Assembly: GCA_030447305.1 (NCBI GenBank)
Contig: JAUJPC010000002.1
Span: 1-64,000, forward strand
Reading direction: 5' to 3'
Source: Actinomycetota bacterium
GTDB lineage: Bacteria; Actinomycetota; CADDZG01; JAHWKV01
Length of the DNA stretch: 64,000 nucleotides
Positions within the stretch are counted from its first letter, which is position 1. The number at the start of each line of letters is the position of its first letter. Position numbers and translations under genes: made by a program. This document shows positions 34,757 to 42,686 of the stretch, one piece after another. A model generated the notes under the pieces. The model saw only the letters and a list, made by a program, of their open reading frames with translations. It was not told the origin of the DNA and searched no databases.

Positions 34757-34999
34757 ATGACCTGGATTCAAGCAGTGCTCGCAGCGGTACCGGCAACATT
34801 CTTGGTCTGGACCTTGATCCGTGACTTCTCGGCCGGCCTGGGCGAGGACAGGCTCTGGAGTGATCCCGAGCAGGAAGAGCACTTTGCCTTTACGACCCGG
34901 CCCGAGTGGGAAACCCTCTCGTGCAATTTTTACGACTTCCGGCCGCCTCGCCGGCCGGCCGGCGGGCTGACTCGGCTTCCCCTCGACCGCGAGGCCTGA
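34757..34999 (+). CDS. small membrane-anchored hypothetical protein
   Basis: 80 aa from the ATG at 34757, preceded by GGAAGGCCAAGG. An upstream in-frame ATG at 34721 is also possible. One hydrophobic helix (MTWIQAVLAAVPATFLVWTL) is followed by an acidic then Pro/Arg-rich tail. No family is recognised. A strong hairpin follows the stop. Confidence 0.45.
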   Translation: MTWIQAVLAAVPATFLVWTLIRDFSAGLGEDRLWSDPEQEEHFAFTTRPEWETLSCNFYDFRPPRRPAGGLTRLPLDREA

Positions 35000-35009
35000 G
35001 CAAAGCGTC

Positions 35010-35044
35010 CCTCCTCCGAGCGGCACTTGGCCGCTCGGAGGAGG
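35010..35044. terminator. perfect 14-bp hairpin between convergent genes
   Basis: CCTCCTCCGAGCGG and CCGCTCGGAGGAGG flank the loop CACTTGG. The hairpin lies between convergent genes ending at 34999 and 35066, so it can serve both. There is no T-tract on the plus strand; the minus strand has a weak GCTTTG. Confidence 0.7.
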
Positions 35045-35065
35045 ATGACAAAACCCACTTTACGC

Positions 35066-36151
35066 TTAGTCCTTAACCTCTTCGGTCACCCACTTCGGTA
35101 CTTGCCGTTTCGGCTCGTCTCCCAAGTCGAGCGACATCTGCTCGACTTGGGGTGCCGGTTTCAGCTCGGCAGAGCCGACCGGCTTTGAGCGGCGGTGGCT
35201 TGGGCCCCTTCTCGCTCCGTGCTGATCCCGTAGCGCATAGACCGCCTTTTGGATGGGCTCCGCTACCGATTTCGGCGCATTGCTCCCGCGGTACATCTTC
35301 CGGTAGGGCGGCACAAGCTCCGGGTACTCCCTCTCCAGCCACGGAAGAAACTCCTCTTTCACGCCCGGCCGCAGGTGCAACACCAGTGGGGTAATGTGAG
35401 TTGCCCCGGCTTCCGCCGCGGCTCTGACAGTGGCCGTGAGCTGTTCGGGCGAATCTGAGATGCCGGGAAGGACCGGCGCCATGAGGATGCCGCAGGGCAC
35501 CCCCGCTCTGTTCAGCTTGCTCAGAACCTCCAGCCGCTTGAGTGGGTGAGGAGTGCCCGGTTCGGTCTTGCGCCACACCTCCTCGTCGACGGTACCCACC
35601 GAGAAGGAGGTGGAGACATCAGTGACAGCCGCCCCTTCGACCAGAAGATCAAGGTCCCGCTGAATCAGCGTTGACTTGGTGAGGATCGAGTAAGGGTTCC
35701 GGTTGGCGTTCAGCTCGGAGAGGATTCCCTGCATCAGCCGGTAGCGGCCCTCGGCCCGTTGGTAGTTGTCGGTGTTGGTCCCCATGGCGATGTGCTCGCC
35801 GGGCCACGAAGGCTTGCGGAGCTCCCTCCTAAGGAGCTCAACGGCGTTGACCTTCACGATGATCTTTGTCTCGAAGTCGATGCCCGCGTTCAGGTCGAGA
35901 TAGGTATGCGTTGGGCGAGCAAAGCAATAGGAGCACGCATGGGAGCATCCACGGTACGGGTTGATCGTCCAGCTGAAGCCCATGTTGTTCGGCTTGACGT
36001 GGTTGATGGTGCTCTTTGCCTGCACCTCGTAAAAAGTCATGCCCTTGAACTCGGGCGTGTTGACCCGGCGCACAATCGCTTCCTGCCCAAAGAGGGGCAG
36101 CCTGGCCGTCTCGCCTTGGGGTGGCTCTAAGAGCTGGTTATCCCATCGCAT
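35066..36151 (-). CDS. Rv2578c-type radical SAM protein
   Basis: 361 aa from the ATG at 36151 (MRWDNQLL). An upstream ATG at 36169 is possible, and the open frame beyond that overlaps fxsA. The 4Fe-4S/SAM motif is GCSHACSYCFAR. It resembles the actinobacterial Rv2578c group, related to spore-photoproduct-lyase-like SplB enzymes. The C-terminal tail holds VEQMSLDLGDEP, which resembles a clamp-binding motif and would fit a DNA repair role. The function is not established. Confidence 0.87.
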   Translation of the reverse strand: MRWDNQLLEPPQGETARLPLFGQEAIVRRVNTPEFKGMTFYEVQAKSTINHVKPNNMGFSWTINPYRGCSHACSYCFARPTHTYLDLNAGIDFETKIIVKVNAVELLRRELRKPSWPGEHIAMGTNTDNYQRAEGRYRLMQGILSELNANRNPYSILTKSTLIQRDLDLLVEGAAVTDVSTSFSVGTVDEEVWRKTEPGTPHPLKRLEVLSKLNRAGVPCGILMAPVLPGISDSPEQLTATVRAAAEAGATHITPLVLHLRPGVKEEFLPWLEREYPELVPPYRKMYRGSNAPKSVAEPIQKAVYALRDQHGARRGPSHRRSKPVGSAELKPAPQVEQMSLDLGDEPKRQVPKWVTEEVKD

Positions 36152-36241
36152 TCGACCAGGATAGAACATGTGTTCGGTCCCAAACAAGCCAGATGCCGGC
36201 CTGCTTTGATCTTCAGCCAAGAGGGGTACCCTTGAGTAGCA

Positions 36242-36751
36242 ATGCCTTTCATCCTTGCTCTGCTCTTCATCGTCATTCCGATCCTCGAGATCGCGGTGCT
36301 TATCCAGGTCGGCGAGGTCATCGGCGTCGGTCCTACCATCCTTTTGCTCATCGCGATGAGCATCGCCGGCGGAATCCTTGCCAAGCGCGAGGGCATGGCG
36401 GTGTGGAGGCGCTTCCGGACCGTGCTGGCCAGGGGCGAGGTCCCGTCCAAAGAAATCGTCGACGGCGTTCTGGTTCTCTTCGGTGCCGCTCTGCTGCTCA
36501 CCCCGGGCTTCTTGACCGACATCCTGGGCCTGGTGCTGCTGGTTCCGGTCACCCGTGCGGCGGTGCGGCGGTCCATGATGAAGGGCGGCAGCTGGCTGGT
36601 GGCCAAGAGGTTCCCCATCCTCATTCCACTGGGGGTGGTGCGAAGCCGCAGCCGCAAAGTGAAGGCAAGGACGGTCCACATAGACCCGGAGCAGCCGGGC
36701 GGCGGCGAGTGGCAGGACGCTGGGGATTCGGATCGGATAACCGGCCGCTGA
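36242..36751 (+). CDS. fxsA: FxsA-family membrane protein
   Basis: 169 aa with three or four helices in the first 110 residues. Conserved parts are IPILEIAVLIQVG, the AKREGMAVWRR loop and LLLTPGFLTDILGLVLLVP. In E. coli the family protects against phage T7 exclusion by F plasmid, but its housekeeping role is unknown. The C-terminus is basic and cytoplasmic. TACCCT lies 9 nt before the ATG. Confidence 0.92.
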   Translation: MPFILALLFIVIPILEIAVLIQVGEVIGVGPTILLLIAMSIAGGILAKREGMAVWRRFRTVLARGEVPSKEIVDGVLVLFGAALLLTPGFLTDILGLVLLVPVTRAAVRRSMMKGGSWLVAKRFPILIPLGVVRSRSRKVKARTVHIDPEQPGGGEWQDAGDSDRITGR

Positions 36752-36797
36752 CCAGCGGTTCCGCGCAGATGGCGCCGAACCATCGGATACTAGACGG

Positions 36798-37274
36798 GTG
36801 AACCAGCCCGAGGACATCTTCGTCAGCCCCCATACGCTTCAGCGTTTGCAAGAGGAGCTGCGGGAGCTGACCGGACCCGGCCGCGAGGAGATGTCTGTAC
36901 GCCTGCTCCGAGCCAGGGAGCTCGGCGACCTCAAGGAGAACGCCGAGTACCATGCCGCCAAGGACGCCCAGGGCATGATGGAGGCACGTATCCGGCAGCT
37001 CGAGCACACTATCGACAGGGCCGTGGTTCGTGAGGTCTCTACCAATGCCGATGAGGTGGGGCCCGGACTGATAGTGACCGTCAAGGACAAATACGGCACC
37101 GAGGAGTACCTGATTGCCGATTCCATGGAGGAGAAGGTTGACGGCGCAAGCACGGTGACCCCCAGCTCGCCGATGGGCAAAGCCCTTGCCGGCAAGAAGA
37201 TCGGCGAAACAGTCACCGTCGAAGCCCCGAGGGGGACCTTCTCGGTCGAGGTAGTGGGGCTCAGGCCCCTTTAG
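36798..37274 (+). CDS. greA: transcription elongation factor GreA
   Basis: 158 aa. The N-terminal coiled coil has LREARELGDLKENAEYHAAK-type sequence (RARELGDLKENAEYHAAKD), whose acidic tip enters the RNA polymerase secondary channel. The C-terminal FKBP-like domain ends PRGTFSVEVVGLRPL. It rescues backtracked polymerase by stimulating RNA cleavage. The GTG start at 36798 gives the usual length. The next gene starts at the last base of its stop codon. Confidence 0.96.
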   Translation: MNQPEDIFVSPHTLQRLQEELRELTGPGREEMSVRLLRARELGDLKENAEYHAAKDAQGMMEARIRQLEHTIDRAVVREVSTNADEVGPGLIVTVKDKYGTEEYLIADSMEEKVDGASTVTPSSPMGKALAGKKIGETVTVEAPRGTFSVEVVGLRPL

Positions 37275-38029
37275 TGAGCGTCCTGCGCAAGGCGCTCAAG
37301 GTTGCCGGCTTCACGCTCCTTGGGATCATTGTCCTGTTGGTCGGTGAGGGCATCTACGCGGTGACGCGTGACTATCCTCTTCATGGTCCCGAGCAGCCGG
37401 TCCAGGGTGAGTTCGGGGACCCGGCCCTTCCCCGGCTGAAGTTTGTCGTGCTTGGCGACAGCACCTCGGTGGGCGTGGGAACCACTCCTGAAAAGTCGTA
37501 CCCCTGGCTGCTCGCGACGTGGCTGAGCGACGAGTACCACGTGGAGCTGGACGTGGTCGGTGTCGGCGGAGCCACGACGGCCGACCTGGCCGACAAGCAG
37601 GTCGACAAAGCCCTGAGGCTGGAGCCGGACCTGGTTCTGGTGGAGATCGGCGCCAACGATACAACCCACGGGACGCCGCTGCGGACGGTAGAGACCAAGA
37701 TTGCGAAGGCTCTGGACCGGCTGCAGGCCAGCGGGGCGAAGCTGGTTGTTGCCGGCCCTCCCAACATGGGCACTTCACCGGTTATGCCGCAGCCGCTCCG
37801 TATGGTCTCCGGCTGGCGAGGCGCGGCGGTCGGACGCAGGATAGAGGAGCAGGTCGTCAAGCGGAACATCCCGTATATCGACCTGGCGGGCGGTACCCGG
37901 AAGGGCTTCACCGAGAAGCCGGAGAAGTACTACAGCACGGACTGGTTCCACCCGGGAGCGGGCGGATACAGGCTGTGGGCAGAGGTGATGTATCCCGCCG
38001 TCCGCAAGGCGGCGGAGAGCCTGGCTTAA
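37274..38029 (+). CDS. SGNH/GDSL-family hydrolase
   Basis: 251 aa with an N-terminal membrane anchor (about 8-30). Block I is VLGDSTSVGVG with the catalytic Ser, block III GANDTTHG, and the Asp-His pair is DWFHPGAGGY. It is probably an esterase or acetyl hydrolase on the outer face of the membrane. The GTG start overlaps the greA stop by 1 nt. Confidence 0.88.
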   Translation: MSVLRKALKVAGFTLLGIIVLLVGEGIYAVTRDYPLHGPEQPVQGEFGDPALPRLKFVVLGDSTSVGVGTTPEKSYPWLLATWLSDEYHVELDVVGVGGATTADLADKQVDKALRLEPDLVLVEIGANDTTHGTPLRTVETKIAKALDRLQASGAKLVVAGPPNMGTSPVMPQPLRMVSGWRGAAVGRRIEEQVVKRNIPYIDLAGGTRKGFTEKPEKYYSTDWFHPGAGGYRLWAEVMYPAVRKAAESLA

Positions 38030-38277
38030 TCCGGCTTCATCACTAGATGGTCGTGCTCCAGGGTAGTGTCAAGGAGGCCCTGGCCCACGTCGTCCGCTAC
38101 GAAAAGGATCATCCCCTCGTGCAGAACAACCTGATCACCGTCCTCCGGGACATCCGTAAAGCCGGTTTGAATTTCACCCTTTCGCCGGAAGATGCGGATT
38201 TTCACCGCCGGGTTGAACCGGACCGCCGCATCGTAAGCGCGTTCCAGTACCCCGGTTGCCGCGTCGCTGATCTCCAT
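38026..38277 (-). CDS. HesB/IscA-like small protein without cysteines
   Basis: 83 aa with an excellent ribosome site (AAAGGAGGTCGAGCG before ATG). The pattern EISDAATGVLERAYDAAV, QTGF and VLHEGMILFVAD...L resembles an A-type iron-sulfur carrier fold, but no cysteine is present, so it cannot bind a cluster in the usual way. It is convergent with the SGNH gene by a 4-nt overlap and divergent from the GTPase gene. Function unknown. Confidence 0.65.
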   Translation of the reverse strand: MEISDAATGVLERAYDAAVRFNPAVKIRIFRRKGEIQTGFTDVPEDGDQVVLHEGMILFVADDVGQGLLDTTLEHDHLVMKPD

Positions 38278-38315
38278 CGCTCGACCTCCTTTGGACCATT
38301 ATCGACCCGGCCGGC

Positions 38316-39284
38316 ATGAAAACGGTCGGCATCACCGGCCCCGCCGGATCGGGCAAGAGCACCCTTTGGCGGGCGATCTCCGGGCAGAAGCCTGTCGGCG
38401 ACGTGGCGACTGTCGCCGTGCCGGATCCCCGGCTGGACAAGCTGTCGGAGCTGCATGCCTCCAAGAGCACGGTTCACGCCCAGGTTGAGGTGGTCGACGT
38501 CCACGCAACCGCTCGCACCGCGGCGGCGGCGAGTGCTCGTCTGAGGAACATGGATGCTCTGCTGGAGGTCATCCCGGGCTTCGGCGGCCAGGACGGGGCG
38601 GCCGGTCTAGGAGCCATTAAGGACGAGCTGTTGCTGGCCGACATGGGGCCTTTCGAGAACCGGCTGGCAAAGGCAAAACGTGATCCGTCGGCCAAGAAAG
38701 AGCTGCCGGTGCTGCAGACGGCACTCGACCATCTGAACGAAGGAAAATTTCTCAGCACCAGGTCGTGGGAAAAGGAGGAGCTGGCCTTCTTCTCGGCACT
38801 GGCGCCGGTCACGCTTAAGCCGATCATCCTCGTTTACAACGTCGACGAGGATGCGCTGGACCGCACCATCGAGACGGCCGGGCTTACGACCATCTCAGTC
38901 TCGGCGCTGCTCGAGGCCGAGGTCGCCGGGCTAAGCAATGAGGAGGCCAGGGACCTGCTGAGCGCCTACGGCGTGGATGAGCCGGTGATGGGCCGGGTGA
39001 TCCAGGAGGTCTATCGGTCCCTGGACCTGATCACCTTCTTCACCACGGGGGAAGACGAGTCGAGAGCGTGGGAGGTCAGGCGGGGAGCCACCGCTCCGGA
39101 GGCGGCGGGGGTCATCCACACCGACATTCAGCGGGGATTCATTCGGGCCGAGGTGATCTCGTACGACGAGCTGGTGGCCGCCGGACACTGGGACAAGGCC
39201 AAGGCGGCGGCCAAGATACGGGTCGAGGGTAAGGATTACGTGTTCAAAGAGGCAGATTGCACGCACTTCCGTTTCAACGTCTAG
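38316..39284 (+). CDS. divergent YchF/OLA1-like GTPase
   Basis: 322 aa against about 360 for YchF. The P-loop is GPAGSGKST, and the YchF segment VAVPDPRLDKLSEL is recognisable. A helical insertion domain follows, then ILVYNVDED in place of the canonical NxxD box. The C-terminal TGS-like/DUF933 part is clear (TFFTTGEDESRAWEVRRG, IHTDIQRGFIRAEVISYDEL). The switch I region between P-loop and VPD is shortened, so it is a paralogue or a lineage-specific variant. It binds purine nucleotide and probably acts at the ribosome. Confidence 0.85.
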   Translation: MKTVGITGPAGSGKSTLWRAISGQKPVGDVATVAVPDPRLDKLSELHASKSTVHAQVEVVDVHATARTAAAASARLRNMDALLEVIPGFGGQDGAAGLGAIKDELLLADMGPFENRLAKAKRDPSAKKELPVLQTALDHLNEGKFLSTRSWEKEELAFFSALAPVTLKPIILVYNVDEDALDRTIETAGLTTISVSALLEAEVAGLSNEEARDLLSAYGVDEPVMGRVIQEVYRSLDLITFFTTGEDESRAWEVRRGATAPEAAGVIHTDIQRGFIRAEVISYDELVAAGHWDKAKAAAKIRVEGKDYVFKEADCTHFRFNV

Positions 39285-39396
39285 CGGTGGGTGAGGCTCT
39301 GATCGGCTCGGCGACGACAAATCCGGCCAAGGCGCTCTTTCGACCTTTTTAGGTCCAACCTGTCGGAGACTGGGCGGCCCGGACGACGATGGTGGT

Positions 39397-39921
39397 GTGA
39401 GCGAGGAGCCGTCAGTTATGGGTGATCCCGGGGCAACCCTGGTCGCGCTCTACGACGAGGCTCTCCCGCACGTCTACGGCTACTTGCTGGCGCGTTGCGG
39501 CCGAACGGCCCTCGCCGAAGACCTCACCGCAGAGACGTTCCTCGCCGCCGTGGACGCCGTCTTCCGAGAAGATCCGCCCACCCTGAGCGTCCCCTGGGTC
39601 ATCGGCGTCGCCCGCCACAAGCTCGTCGACCACTGGCGACGGCAGGCCCGGGACGAGCGCAGCCTGCGCGCCTTGGTCGACGACTCGGCGCCGGAGAAGG
39701 ACCCGTGGGACGTTCAGCTCGACGTGGTGCGGGCCCGGGAGACGCTCGAGCGCCTGGGGAGCCATCACCGAGCCGCCCTGGCCCTGCGCTACCTCGACGA
39801 CCTCCCGGTCCCGGTGGTCGCGGCGGTGCTTGAGCGGACCGTGCACGCCACCGAGGCCCTGCTGGTGCGGGCCCGCATCGCCTTCCGGCGCGCCTACGGG
39901 GAGGTGCCGTCCGATGGCTGA
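39397..39921 (+). CDS. ECF-type RNA polymerase sigma factor
   Basis: 174 aa from GTG at 39397; ATG at 39418 is an alternative. Region 2 has YLLARCGRTALAEDLTAETF and VPWVIGVARHKLVDHWRR. Region 4 has HHRAALALRYLDDLPVPVVA. The stop overlaps the start of the three-domain VOC gene (ATGGCTGA), a pairing found in other actinobacteria. This gene and the next are visibly richer in G+C and in GCC/CGG codons than their neighbours, which may mean transfer. Confidence 0.85.
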   Translation: MSEEPSVMGDPGATLVALYDEALPHVYGYLLARCGRTALAEDLTAETFLAAVDAVFREDPPTLSVPWVIGVARHKLVDHWRRQARDERSLRALVDDSAPEKDPWDVQLDVVRARETLERLGSHHRAALALRYLDDLPVPVVAAVLERTVHATEALLVRARIAFRRAYGEVPSDG

Positions 39922-41194
39922 TCCCTTCAAGGCACTGCACACCCCCATTGTGCCGACCGATCCCGATCCAGCCTTCGCCGGCCGTCTCCGAGATCGCATC
40001 GAGCTGGCCTTCAAGGCGAGAGGAGAGAACCTGCCGACCCGAAGGGGCCCATCCAAGAGCGCAACCGCTCCTACGCCGGTCACCGGCGTCGTCCCGTACC
40101 TGGCGGTCGCCGATGCTCCCCGCGCCCTCGCCTGGTATGTCGAGGCGTTGGGCGCCCGGCCGCGGGGCGAGCCGATCGTCATGCCCGACGGCCGAGTCGG
40201 CCATGCCGAGCTGGAGGTCGCCGGTCAGGTGCTGATGCTCGCCGACGAGCATCCCGAGATCGGCGTCGTCGCCCCGGCGCCGGGACGGGGCGCCACCGTG
40301 ACGCTCCACCTCACCGTCGACGACATCGACGCCGTCACCACCCGGGCGGTAGACGCCGGGGCCGCCCTCGAGCGGCCGGCGGCCGACCACCCCTACGGGC
40401 GCAACGCCGTTATCCGCGATCCGTTCGGGCACCGCTGGCTTGTGGCGTCGGCGGCAGCGCCGGCGCCACCGCCGGGCGGCAGACGGGCCGAGCTGCGACC
40501 GGGGGACCTCGCGTACGTCTCGCTGTGGGTTCCCGACGTCGAGCGGGCCGCCGCCTTCTTCGGCGCCGTGCTCGGGTGGACCTACGTCCCCGGCAGCGGT
40601 CCCCAGGGTCGCCTGGTCGAGGGCCTCACCCCCCGCCACGCCCTCTGGGGGGGCCAGCAGCGCAACACCCTGTTCATGTGCTTCGCGGTAGACGACATCG
40701 ATGCCGCCGTGGCGCGGGTGCGGGCGGCGGGGGGCCGGGGGGAGGCGCCGAGGGAGGAGCCGTACGGGCTCGTCGCCGACTGCATCGACGACCAGGGACT
40801 GCCCTTTGCCATCTTGCAGTCGCCGGCGGGGCCCGACGCCGAGAGTGAGTTGCAGGCTGCCGATCGCCCCGGTGATCTCGCCTACGTCGTCATGGAGGTG
40901 GTCGATTCGGCTCGGAGCCGTGCCTTCTACGGCTCGGTATTGGGATGGCGGTTCAGCCCCGGGCGGACCTCAGGGGGCTGGAATGTGGAGGACGTGGTGC
41001 CCATGGTGGGCATCGCCGGCGGCCAGGACCGGGCGACTATCGTGCCCATGTACCGGGTGGGCGACATCGCGCTCGCAGTCGAGCGGGTGCGGGCCGCAGG
41101 CGGCACCGCCACCGACCCCGAGCGTCACCCCTACGGCATGTCCTCGTTGTGCGCGGACGACCAGGCCACGCGTTTTTACCTGGGGGAGCTGTGA
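39914..41194 (+). CDS. three-domain VOC protein coupled to the sigma factor
   Basis: 426 aa from the ATG at 39914. The first about 40 residues (DPFKALHTPIVPTDPDPAFA) are a leader segment seen in such sigma-linked proteins. Three VOC units follow, at about 50-180 (VVPYLAVADAPRALAWYVEA), 195-312 (DLAYVSLWVPDVERAAAFF) and 322-425 (DLAYVVMEVVDSARSRAFY). Metal ligands vary between units. It might sense or modify a small molecule and act on the sigma factor, but no mechanism is known. Confidence 0.83.
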   Translation: MADPFKALHTPIVPTDPDPAFAGRLRDRIELAFKARGENLPTRRGPSKSATAPTPVTGVVPYLAVADAPRALAWYVEALGARPRGEPIVMPDGRVGHAELEVAGQVLMLADEHPEIGVVAPAPGRGATVTLHLTVDDIDAVTTRAVDAGAALERPAADHPYGRNAVIRDPFGHRWLVASAAAPAPPPGGRRAELRPGDLAYVSLWVPDVERAAAFFGAVLGWTYVPGSGPQGRLVEGLTPRHALWGGQQRNTLFMCFAVDDIDAAVARVRAAGGRGEAPREEPYGLVADCIDDQGLPFAILQSPAGPDAESELQAADRPGDLAYVVMEVVDSARSRAFYGSVLGWRFSPGRTSGGWNVEDVVPMVGIAGGQDRATIVPMYRVGDIALAVERVRAAGGTATDPERHPYGMSSLCADDQATRFYLGEL

Positions 41195-41216
41195 CCGGCT
41201 TACGCGTGCAGCCCGG

Positions 41217-41576
41217 ATGATGGAGCTGGAGGAGGCCAGGCGGTTCGCCCTGTCGCTGCCGGAGGCAACCGAGGAGCCCCACTTCGAAAAGGCGTCGTTC
41301 CGGGTCCGGGGCAAGATCTTCGCCACCGCGCCGCCCGGCGGGGAATACCTCCACGTGCTCGTCGACGAGGAGGAGGCTCGCGCCGCGGTGGCCGAGGACA
41401 GCACAGCCTTCGAAGACCTCTTGTGGGGAGGACGGCTTAAAGGCGTGCGGGTCAGCCTGGCCGCTGCTTCATCCGAGCGGGTAGCCGAGTTGCTCGAGGA
41501 GTCCTGGCGGCGCAGGGCGCCAAAGCGGTTGGTGGCCGCCTTCGACGCCGCTCGCGCCGGACAAGCACCGACCTAG
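41217..41576 (+). CDS. MmcQ/YjbR-family protein
   Basis: 119 aa from the ATG at 41217 (ATGATG). The pattern LSLPEATEEPHFEKASFRVRGKIFAT and the C-terminal ELLEESWRRRAPKRLVAAFD match the MmcQ/YjbR fold, proposed to bind DNA. The function is unknown. It follows the VOC gene by 22 nt and overlaps the convergent dehydratase gene by 4 nt. Confidence 0.85.
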   Translation: MMELEEARRFALSLPEATEEPHFEKASFRVRGKIFATAPPGGEYLHVLVDEEEARAAVAEDSTAFEDLLWGGRLKGVRVSLAAASSERVAELLEESWRRRAPKRLVAAFDAARAGQAPT

Positions 41577-41896
41577 AGCCGGTCGATCTTGGCCGCCATG
41601 ATGAAGTCGTTGTCGGTCAGCCCGTTAGCGGCATGGGTGGTGAGAGTCACCTGCAACCTTCCCCAGCCGATTTCAAAATCCGGATGGTGGCCTTCCTCCT
41701 CGGCCAGCAGCGCCACCTTGGTGGCCAATCCGAAGGCGTCCCTGAAGTTCTTGAGCTTGAATTGCCGCACGAGCTTGTCGGGGTGAAGGGCCCAATCCGG
41801 GCCCAGCTGCGCGTGAAGCTCAGCGGCGCTCTCCGGATCAAGCGGGGGCGTCCCGGCGTGGCAGGCTTCGCACTTTCTGGCAGCAAGATCGCTCAC
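41573..41896 (-). CDS. pterin-4a-carbinolamine dehydratase
   Basis: 107 aa. The active-site signature is EEGHHPDFEIGWGRLQVTL, followed by TTHAANGLTDND, both intact. The enzyme recycles 4a-hydroxytetrahydropterin, and stand-alone versions can also join molybdopterin metabolism. GTG at 41896 is preceded by GAGGGGTTAAGC. Two Cys in the N-terminal tail (CEACHAG) are unusual. Confidence 0.93.
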   Translation of the reverse strand: MSDLAARKCEACHAGTPPLDPESAAELHAQLGPDWALHPDKLVRQFKLKNFRDAFGLATKVALLAEEEGHHPDFEIGWGRLQVTLTTHAANGLTDNDFIMAAKIDRL

Positions 41897-42051
41897 GCTT
41901 AACCCCTCTTAGTTGATTCGCTAGCGGTTTGCCACGTCCGGGAAAACTCCGAACCGTTGCTCCATACTAGCCACCCCCCGGAAGTTCTCCACGACCTCCC
42001 GCGGGGAATTGCAGCCAAGGAAAACTCATTTCTTATCCCGGAGGTCCAATC

Positions 42052-42599
42052 GTGAAGACGGCGTCGCATGGCTGTGCCCATTTTTCTTGTGCTCGTGCTC
42101 GGGCACTTGCACACCGGACGATTCCAATCCCAACGCCACTCCGTCGAGCGAGATCGCGTGAGAGTTCCGGCCAAAGCGTGGGGAAGTACCGGCTCACCCT
42201 GGTCCTGGGCGATAGCTCCGAGATGCGGCTCGGCAGAACGTCGGACGTCGTCGAGGTGGACGTGACGGGCCCGTCGATCGATGCGACCGCCCCCGGGGAC
42301 GCCCCTCTGGCGACCGGCTTCACACTTACGACTGCTGTAACCGTACAGATCGGTTCCGAGGACGAGGCCCGGCGCCGGCGGCAGGCGCTTTCGACCTGAT
42401 CGTCGATCCGACGAGGACCCTGAGCCCAACGGCCGGCCCGATAGCGACCGATGCGTCGCACATCCACACGTTGGGCACGACCCCCGGAGTAACCGGGTTG
42501 CAAGAGGGGCAGCACACCGTTTGGGTGGTGCTGACCGACGGTAATCACGTTCCCGTCAGTCCGCTGGTCGGCGACAAGGTGGTTGTCACCATCCTGTAG
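42052..42599 (+). pseudogene. frameshifted exported beta-rich protein gene
   Basis: A ribosome site CGGAGGTCC precedes a GTG at 42052. The first frame (to 42399) contains VGKYRLTLVLGDSSEMRLGR and TGFTLTTAVTVQI. The second frame, read from about 42390 to the TAG at 42597-42599, gives LIVDPTRTLSP, HTLGTTPGVTGLQEGQHT and VWVVLTDGNHVPVSP. The second part resembles the HTVxVVLADxxHxP segment of DUF4399-like exported domains. A hydrophobic stretch (VPIFLVLVLG) lies in yet another frame near the start. At least one frameshift, either decay or an assembly error. Confidence 0.5.
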
Positions 42600-42674
42600 C
42601 GAGCCAAAGCACCGAATCGGACATTTTGTTTCGCGCTCCGGCTGAATTAACGCCGGCCTGTCATACCCCCTCGC

Positions 42675-42680
42675 TAGCAT
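42675..42680 (+). promoter_or_regulatory. -10 box of the nurA-herA-sbcD-sbcC operon
   Basis: TAGCAT ends 6 nt before the ATG at 42687. GGGG in the spacer is too close to serve well as a ribosome site, so the operon mRNA is probably leaderless. A clear -35 hexamer at 17-18 bp is not seen. Confidence 0.45.
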
Positions 42681-42686
42681 GGGGTC

